The position numbers were made by a program, and so were the translations under genes. Positions 57,701 to 64,000 of a stretch of DNA of 64,000 nt are shown in pieces. The notes below the pieces were generated by a model. The model saw only the letters and a program-made list of their open reading frames with translations, did not search any database and had not been told where the DNA came from. The first letter of the stretch is position 1. Every line of letters begins with the position of its first letter. This stretch comes from Wolfiporia cocos (lineage: Eukaryota > Basidiomycota > Agaricomycetes > Polyporales > Phaeolaceae). The stretch covers positions 1,550,001 through 1,614,000 of the forward strand of contig JACCLO010000012.1 in assembly GCA_029448655.1 (NCBI GenBank). Direction: 5' to 3'.

Positions 57701-58933
57701 CTACTCATTATAGGTCTTCGCTTCTGACGAGCCTTGCATCGTCTCCATAACTTTACGTACACGCTCGTATACGGCGAAGACTATCGCCTGTCCGGGTGCG
57801 ACCCGCAATACGCGCGGTGTGATGCCCTTGTAGAACGACCGGAAGCCCTCCTCGCGCCACATGTCGCCTGCGATGGCTGCGATCCGCTGAAAGGCGGACG
57901 TCCCCGGCACCGTTGTCGCCTTCTGCAGCCCTAGAAGCGCACACAGGAGTCAGTCGAGCGTCCTTTGTCTCTCGAACAGGAATACTTACGGGTCTTGATC
58001 GTGTCGATCGGCGCATTGGAGAAGGGGCCCATTGCGCCCGAGATGAGGCCAATGACCATGTGTTGATAGCTGGGAAGGTCCTCCAATTCAGGCTGCAGCC
58101 GATGCGCGAACTTTTTCAGTTCCTGATATGCTGTGAAATTTGCGCCTAGCAGACAATGTTGAGATGCAGCTAAGATCTGACGAGAGTCTGCGAGACGAAC
58201 CTTGATTTGTTGCTTGACGCAGAGCGGTGAGGGTCACACCGCGGTACAACGTCGAAAATCCTTCCTCGCGGATGATCTTGTATACTGCATGACCGGCGTT
58301 GCGGTACTGTGGTATTTCCAATGGGTCGGCGAGTGAGTGTTGCTGCGCCTGTAATCGGATTTTCACGACTTCCATTGGTGTAACTACAAAGACGGCCTCC
58401 GTCGTTCCCGCCCCCAATCCCGCTGAGATGACACGCCAATGAGTTAACAGGAAGACGAACGAATCATAAAGCAGCGCACCAATAAAGATGTTCCCTACGC
58501 TCGTCTTCCCTGTCTCTTTGTCCGCCAGCCACGCCCTGTATGACTCAAAGCTCGCGAAGCGGATCGCCATCTTCGGGACGATGCCCGAGAGCACGGCACC
58601 CAAGCCCTTGTACAGGGCAAGCGGTGTCTCCCGTCGCACAATCAGCGCGCCGGTCGCGAGGAATCCCCTCGGCTTCGTCTAGGGGGCCCGTGAGCGACGT
58701 CCGCGGAGCGAAGGCGCAGATCCATACCCCAGGTGCCCTGCCCGAGCGCGAGAGCTGCATCCGCACCTTGATGGTGTCCAGCGGCTGGCAGCATAGCTAT
58801 GACGGTACACGTCAACAACGCTCGCAGGCTCGCGCCGGGCCGCGCTGCTTACCGCCTCCATGGCGCCTGCGATGCCGCCCGCCGTCAGTTGTGTGGCAAA
58901 GCCCGCAGGCTTCCTGTCCCCATTGCGCGACAT
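57701..58933 (-). CDS. SFC1: Mitochondrial succinate-fumarate carrier
   Basis: Six exons (58933..58853, 58796..58728, 58678..58480, 58419..58201, 58145..57990, 57930..57701) give 317 residues, the usual size of a mitochondrial carrier. Three tandem repeats each carry the P-x-D/E-x-x-K/R signature: CQPLDTIKVRMQ, VTPMEVVKIRLQAQ and NAPIDTIKTRLQK. GFLATGALIVRRETPLALYK, GLGAVLSGIVPKMAIRFASF, GLGAGTTEAVFVVTPMEVVK, RQATNQGANFTAYQELK and FYKGITPRVLRVAPGQAI match yeast Sfc1/Acr1 closely. It exchanges cytosolic succinate for mitochondrial fumarate across the inner membrane, linking the glyoxylate cycle to gluconeogenesis on C2 carbon. No defect seen. Confidence 0.93.
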
Positions 58934-60500
58934 GGTGGTAGGCCGGGAGCGGATATATCGTCAGGAATGTGGTGTGGTGAGACGCAAGAACGAGCCGTCC
59001 GTCCCGTCAATGATCGTCGTACGTTTCGCGCACACTAATATCAGAAACAGGCGCTGCAAGCGACAACCGGAGGGCGCGAGATGGACGCGTCGGAGCAGGG
59101 CACCAGCATAGATGGCCCAGCGACACGCGCCGCGCGCCCTTATGAGCCTCGCACACAACCGTCCATAACCGTGCTCGCGCAGCCACTAGCGTTGCGGGGT
59201 TAAGGCATGTGAATATCTCCACCGCGGGCAGTAGCCGGCGACGATCTGAATCCAGGACGACTGGTGACGCTCCGTCTGGATCCTGGCGCAGAATCCGAAC
59301 GTCGTCCGAATCGGCCGCACTGTCCCCGCGCGCAGAAACACCTGTTCCGCGGGCATATGTTCTCCGCATCCTCCCCCGCTGCCCCGCAGGGGTCCCGGAG
59401 TGTCCCGCTCTTACCCCGCGCAGTGCCCAGACGTGCGCGGGCTGGTCATGCGGCCAGAGGCTTGACGTCGCGGGCGCATTTGCATCCGCTATGACTGGGT
59501 ATGAGGGGTGCCCACCGGCAGTGAGGGTTACCGGCGGCCTGGAATTTGTCGCTCCACATCCGCCGCACCGCAGCTTCCAGTCCTCGAGAAGATCATATAG
59601 CCAGACATCCCAGGAGTACGTGGAACCGCTAGAAGTTCGTATTCTCTTTAGCACCGCTGGCAGCGGAAAGACCGTAGCTGGCGTACAATTGAGTCTGCTG
59701 CGAGCAACTCGCGACTTCGCTAGCCGGGTCACTTGATTATCACATGACGTGACCTAGCGCGCCACTGTGACTGTCACGAAAGGTATGTCATGAACCGCTA
59801 CTCATCGCAGGATCGCCCTCGTGTTTCTTATGAATGCACCCATAAAAACAACATACCTCAAACGAATGTATTTAGCAATAATATAAGGCATCGGCCAGGC
59901 ACTATCAGCGTTTACTGTAAAGTACGTATCAGGGGCACATTTTGCAGATCATTACAGTACAGCTTCGTGTCCGGACTGGCATCGCGGACACGCAGCGGGC
60001 TGGGTACTACAGGGTCAGGATGAAGCGGGGCGTAGTCGGTACAGTGTTCAGGTCGTCCGTGCACGGCACAGCACGCGCGCGGCGCTAGGGGTACAGGCAC
60101 TATACAGCGCGGTCGTCGATATGCTACGAGGCGGGAGAGGGAGATAGGCTGGAGAGTTGAGGTGAGGCAAGGAGGGGAACGGATACGGGAGTCGCCGCGG
60201 GCGACTGCCACGAGCTGAGCATGGAGAAGAGGCGGGCGCCGAAGCTCGAACGAAGAGGTCCTGCCGAGAATGCAGAGAGGTCACATAGAGTAGTGAGGGA
60301 TCGTATGATCTGGTAGATTTTGCGAGCAGCCCTGATAGTTTGGGGACGTGAGATAGCTCGAAGATGGTGCAGAGATAGCCGAGCGTAGATCGTTCTCCAG
60401 AGATGATGTCTCGAAGACAAGCCCTGAACCGACTAGCAGGCGCAGAAACAGCAGATAGGCTGCGCAGTCTTCTCTTCCTCATTGATCTTGCGCGGGTACA
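58934..60500. other. GC-rich intergenic region; long frames judged spurious
   Basis: 1.6 kb between SFC1 and the gene at 60501. 58934-59740 is GC-rich and holds overlapping long frames on both strands (minus 59007-59732, plus 59209-59736) without domains. 59790-60100 is more AT-rich. 60048-60482 is probably the 3' flank of the next gene. Confidence 0.4.
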
Positions 60501-61857
60501 TCATCGAAAGATGCCCATGATGTTCCTCATCACGACCCGAAGCACGCCGCGCGGTTTCTTGACCGGGTCCTCGACCCACGTAGGGAAGAAGTGCACCGAC
60601 TGCGCGGGGTCGGGAGTCGTCCGCGAGAACAGGTACGGGAGCTCCATTGCCCGCTCACAGCACAGCTCCTCGCAGTGATCCTTCGCCGCGGAGAGGTCAC
60701 CCTAGATCATGCCAGCTCCGTCAGAACACACCCGGCGTACAGCAACGTTCTGAAAGACCCACAAAATGAACGTGCTTCCCGCTCTCGGCCTCGTCCGCGC
60801 GCCCGCCGTCCTCGCACCGCCTGTTTGGCCGCACGAGCGTGTGGTTCCGGCTTAACAGCGGAGATGACTGAAATACAAACTCGACATCCGCCGCGAGGTC
60901 GCAGCTGTGGTCCGACTCGGACACGGACTTTGCATACCACGCGCTCGCCTCCGTGTCGACAGGCACCGCAAGCGTCTGCCACGAGTCAGCGGCCACATGC
61001 GTCGGATGCCACTCTGCCTCCTCCGCGCCGTCCGGAGGCATAGCATGCGCGTCCTCCAGCGGGGGTGTCTGAGCGCGCACGGGAGGCCGGACCGCCGAGC
61101 GTGGCGGGCATGGGACCGCTCGGCCAGCGGCGTTCGCAGAAATCGACTGCGCGTAGCACACCTCCGCGAACGAGTCTGTAGGGGATACGAGGAGCTGATC
61201 GTCGAGCGCCTCGAGGCACGAGACATCGAAGAGAGATGAGAGACGTGAGAGAGAATAGTCGGTGTTAAGCCGCGAGTGAGCTGACGACGGCGAGTCGCCG
61301 CAAAACGCATTCTGAACTGCGATCCGGAGGCTCGATCCGTCGGTCGGCGTATCGTGAAGCGTGGTGTCGTCCTCGTCGTCCGCATCGTTATCCTCGTCGT
61401 CCACGTCACGGTCGTCGTCGTCGTCGTCATTGTCACCGGTCGAGACCGTGCCCTCATCGTTATCGTCGTCACCGTCGTCATCATCCATGTCAATATGCGA
61501 CTCCAACTCGGACTCCGAGATCGTTAACATGGCCTCGTCCTGCACATATGTCGGCCTCGCGAGCGTGCCGGCGCTGTACTCCGGCGAGGGGGGGTACGGG
61601 TGGTGATACGGCGGCGGCAGCCCATAGCTATCGATCGACACGTCGTCATACACGCCCGCCAGGTCCATCTCGGACATCGAGATGGGCGTGGGTGCCGTCG
61701 TGGAGCTGTAGTGATAGGGGCTTAGCGAGTGGGACAGGTTCTGTCGTCGGCGAAGCACAGAACAGATCAGTCCTGCGTTCGTTGATGACCATCGTCATCC
61801 ACTCACAGTGTCCGATGCGGAAGGAGTGGCGCGGTGCGTCAAGCACAATCCAGACAT
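60501..61857 (-). CDS. Acidic protein of unknown function
   Basis: Three exons (61857..61807, 61740..60763, 60701..60501) with GTGAGT and GTGGGT donors give 409 residues in frame. Seen: a Pro/Tyr/Ser-rich region (SIDSYGLPPPYHHPYPPSPE), a strongly acidic block of Asp and Glu (about residues 100-150), a Ser-rich middle, and a conserved-looking C-terminal exon (GDLSAAKDHCEELCCERAME, LPYLFSRTTPDPAQSVHFFP, TWVEDPVKKPRGVLRVVMRN). No signal peptide, membrane span or known domain. Start at 61857 is favoured because it splices to a long frame that otherwise lacks an upstream ATG; 61677 is an alternative. A nuclear or regulatory role would be a guess. Confidence 0.65.
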
Positions 61858-63593
61858 GTCGATTCTCCGTGGCCCTGCTGTTACTGGGGCTGAGGAAGCG
61901 CGTCGTCGTCGTGGCACGACGCAGAAACGAGCGAGTGGGCGAAAGCTGAGGGACCTTCAGCACGCCGCCCACAGTGGACGCGATACCAGTTATACGCCAC
62001 TAACCTTGGAGAAACTGGGATACAGCGGTGATAGCCTGAGGCTGAAACACGGGCGGGCGGCAGAACCGACACTGCCTCGCGCCGCTCTACAGTATTCGGG
62101 ACAGCAACGGCACTGGGAAATAGGGACGAAACAGTGGCAGAGGAATGAACAGGGCGTCCGCGGTCGCTGCAGAGAGAGCGGTGTCAGGAAGACATGGCGA
62201 GCGGGTTGGCCTAGGAGGCCTTTTGTGAATCGTCGCAATTGTCAATTCGGCGGCTTCGGCGCGTAGAGTCGCCACGGTGATCACCCCGAATGCAGAAGCG
62301 CCGGACTATATGAAACGCACGTGCGGTTGACATCAGCGTCGTCAAATTCATTATAATCCAAGGCACGCAATACAACGTCGTGCGAGACACAGCTCTGGAT
62401 ATCCCTCGCAGAATTTTTCACCGCAGGACCCTGAGAGGCGGGGAACGCGGCACAGCCTGGACAGCAGGAAGAACGGCCTGGCAGCGCGTTGTTGTGGAGG
62501 AGCCACTCGGCAAAAGGATTCTGACGACCCCAACAGCTTCGGGCAGTGGTTCTGTGAGAGCCAAAGGCCGTCGTGTGAGTGCACATTGATGCATGGAGAA
62601 TGATGGCCTCAGCAGTGGGAGCCCTAGCGGAAGGAGGGCGAGGGATTTTGCCCAGTTACGCTCCCTCTGCTGTGAAAGGGGAAGTACGGGGGGAAAAGCA
62701 GGAGGAGAGGCGGAGAGCGCATGTACAAATACAAAACCCCACCAATATATGATACGCGCGATCGCGTTCGCTCACGACGAAAGACCACGGCGAAATATGA
62801 TGACTAAAAGACTGACTTGTTATCTCTTCGCCGCAAAGTCTTGATCTACCGTGGTTGAGCTCGGCGTCGCATCGCTGAGACTCAGACCACAGTGTCACAC
62901 AGAAGTCGGGAGGAAAAAGATGGATTGCGCGCATTGCGCGACCGCTACTATACGTTACAAACGGGGCACATTCGAGAGCCGACCGAAAGATGAAGGAAAA
63001 AGAACTAGTGAAATGCGATCGAGAGAAGCTGGTGATAGAAAATACCGGATCCATGAAAGCCGCGTCCGACATACCGTCAAGAAATATTGACATGCGAAAC
63101 GCGCATCAATGATCTTGAGGTAGCGGGAATACGTCTCATTTAGGAAACACCGTCGCCAAACCCCAACGGCTCTATGACATCAGTATAGCAACAAAGATAG
63201 CAGCTATATATTAGCCAATACCAACCGCGTCATGTAATTAGATGTACAATCCGAACGTCATAATCTGACGCGGCGCACATGATATTCCAATTATCCGATT
63301 CCTGCATAGTATCAATAAACATAATGCATATGTGCTTGTGAGTAGGTGTAAGAAGCGTTCAAAAATTGTCGAGAACATAATGTATGAGGATGCTGTTTGT
63401 CGGTGGCGGGAAATGCGAAAGATCCGGGAGAGTTGAATAAATAGAGCAAGGAGAGGCGAGATCCAGATGATGGGTAGACGCAGGGAAAAAAAGAGAAGCA
63501 AATGCAGCAAGCAGCCGTAGAGTCGAGGCCCGTCCCAGGGTATTCGCGCACGAAAGCAGCAGCCCAAACAGAACCCAAACGCGCACCTGCACT
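61858..63593. other. Intergenic region; no gene seen
   Basis: 1.7 kb between the 5' end of the acidic-protein gene and the 3' end of the last gene. Several frames of 70-150 residues occur on both strands, overlap each other and lack domains. 63100-63590 is AT-rich and is probably the 3' flank of the right-edge gene. Confidence 0.45.
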
Positions 63594-64000
63594 CTACCGC
63601 GGCGCCTGCCCGAGCGTCGCCATGCTTTTCCTCTTCAGCTTATGCGTCATTCCCTTTGCCTTCTCCAGCCACCCCGCCTTCTCTCTCTCCTTCCCGTCCT
63701 TCCCGTCCTTCCCCGCCGCCTCGGCGTACGCGACACTCGTCGCGCGCGACCGCCCGGACGCGCTCTCCTCTTCGTCCCCGCCCTCTCCCGCGTCCTCGCC
63801 GTCCCAATCGTGGTGCACCTCCTCGTGCGTCTGCACCTCGACCGCGACCGAGACGGTCGCCTCGGTGATCACGATGCTGCTCGCGGTGCTCGCGTTACCG
63901 CTGAGCACGTCGCGCGAGCGCGTGCGCGCCTTGTTCAGGCGTGCGGTAAGCGCCTTCGAGAGCGACTGCTTGCCTGCGATCGTCTCCATCTGCACGACCG
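63594..64000 (-). CDS. C-terminal part of an unidentified protein (5' part outside window)
   Basis: A minus-strand frame open to the right edge and stopping at 63594. It reads METIAGKQSLSKALTARLNK, then ARTRSRDVLSGNASTASSIV, an acidic Glu/Asp/Gly stretch (DWDGEDAGEGGDEEESASGR), then a basic tail (KAKGMTHKLKRKSMATLGQA). High GC and an ordered charge pattern suggest a real terminus. The Met near 63995 is probably internal. No function can be given. Confidence 0.55.
   Translation of the reverse strand, partial: VVQMETIAGKQSLSKALTARLNKARTRSRDVLSGNASTASSIVITEATVSVAVEVQTHEEVHHDWDGEDAGEGGDEEESASGRSRATSVAYAEAAGKDGKDGKEREKAGWLEKAKGMTHKLKRKSMATLGQAPR

Noticed and set aside
59007..59736. Long open frames on both strands (241 residues minus, 175 residues plus)
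   Set aside because: They overlap in opposite directions in GC-rich DNA where long frames arise by chance, and neither has a domain, signal peptide or splice support.
60048..60482. 144-residue minus-strand frame
   Set aside because: Lies just downstream of the acidic-protein stop on the same strand, has low-complexity Ser/Arg/Pro composition, and is best read as 3' flank.
62656..63093. 145-residue minus-strand frame
   Set aside because: No domain, Ser/Phe-rich mixed composition, and it lies in an AT-variable spacer. Likely chance or untranslated sequence.

Overview
The window comes from a filamentous basidiomycete, most likely an Agaricomycete. Introns are very short (about 48-66 nt, usually GT-AG with a CTGAC-like branch site), genes are compact and intron-rich, and the proteins (multi-intron P450, SulP permease with a long N-terminal tail, proteinase K-like S8 protease, ArsB-like permease) resemble basidiomycete families. 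All family assignments are by motif reading; no search was run.

Layout. (1) 1-5.9 kb, genic: the N-terminal and central part of a SulP-type sulfate permease (minus, running off the left edge), divergent from a secreted subtilisin-like protease (plus). (2) 6.4-42.7 kb, a transposon island. Its left edge is an intron-containing tRNA-Leu(AAG) gene, and a truncated copy of that tRNA's 5' end and flank lies near its right edge. It holds a stack of solo LTRs with exact 5-bp target duplications (family A, TGTTAC...GTAACA, about 700 bp), a second LTR superfamily (B/C/D/E, TGTCAC...GTGTCA) with a TATA box and hairpins of changing sequence, one small complete LTR element (D, 1.8 kb), one 3'-truncated LTR element with a gag gene (E), three MULE-like terminal-inverted-repeat elements with 9-10 bp target duplications, and a hAT-like MITE with an 8-bp duplication. 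One apparently intact host gene, a cytochrome P450, sits inside it (16.3-18.8 kb). Much of 22-32 kb and 36-37 kb is CpG-depleted old repeat. (3) 43-64 kb, genic: a small one-TM protein, a kinesin-13-like motor, a PKA catalytic subunit, the SWR1 chromatin-remodelling ATPase (the only large plus-strand gene here), an ArsB/NhaD-type permease, the mitochondrial succinate-fumarate carrier SFC1, an acidic protein of unknown function and the C-terminus of an unidentified gene.

The host genes do not form a pathway or cluster. The most notable signals are in the island. In both elements D and E, an 11-12 nt sequence just after the 5' LTR is an exact reverse complement of a sequence starting 33 nt after the start of the LTR TATA box. 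That is the layout of Tf1/sushi-type self-primed reverse transcription. Ten copies of this LTR superfamily also carry a hairpin between the TATA box and the predicted RNA start, with stems that differ in sequence but stay paired.
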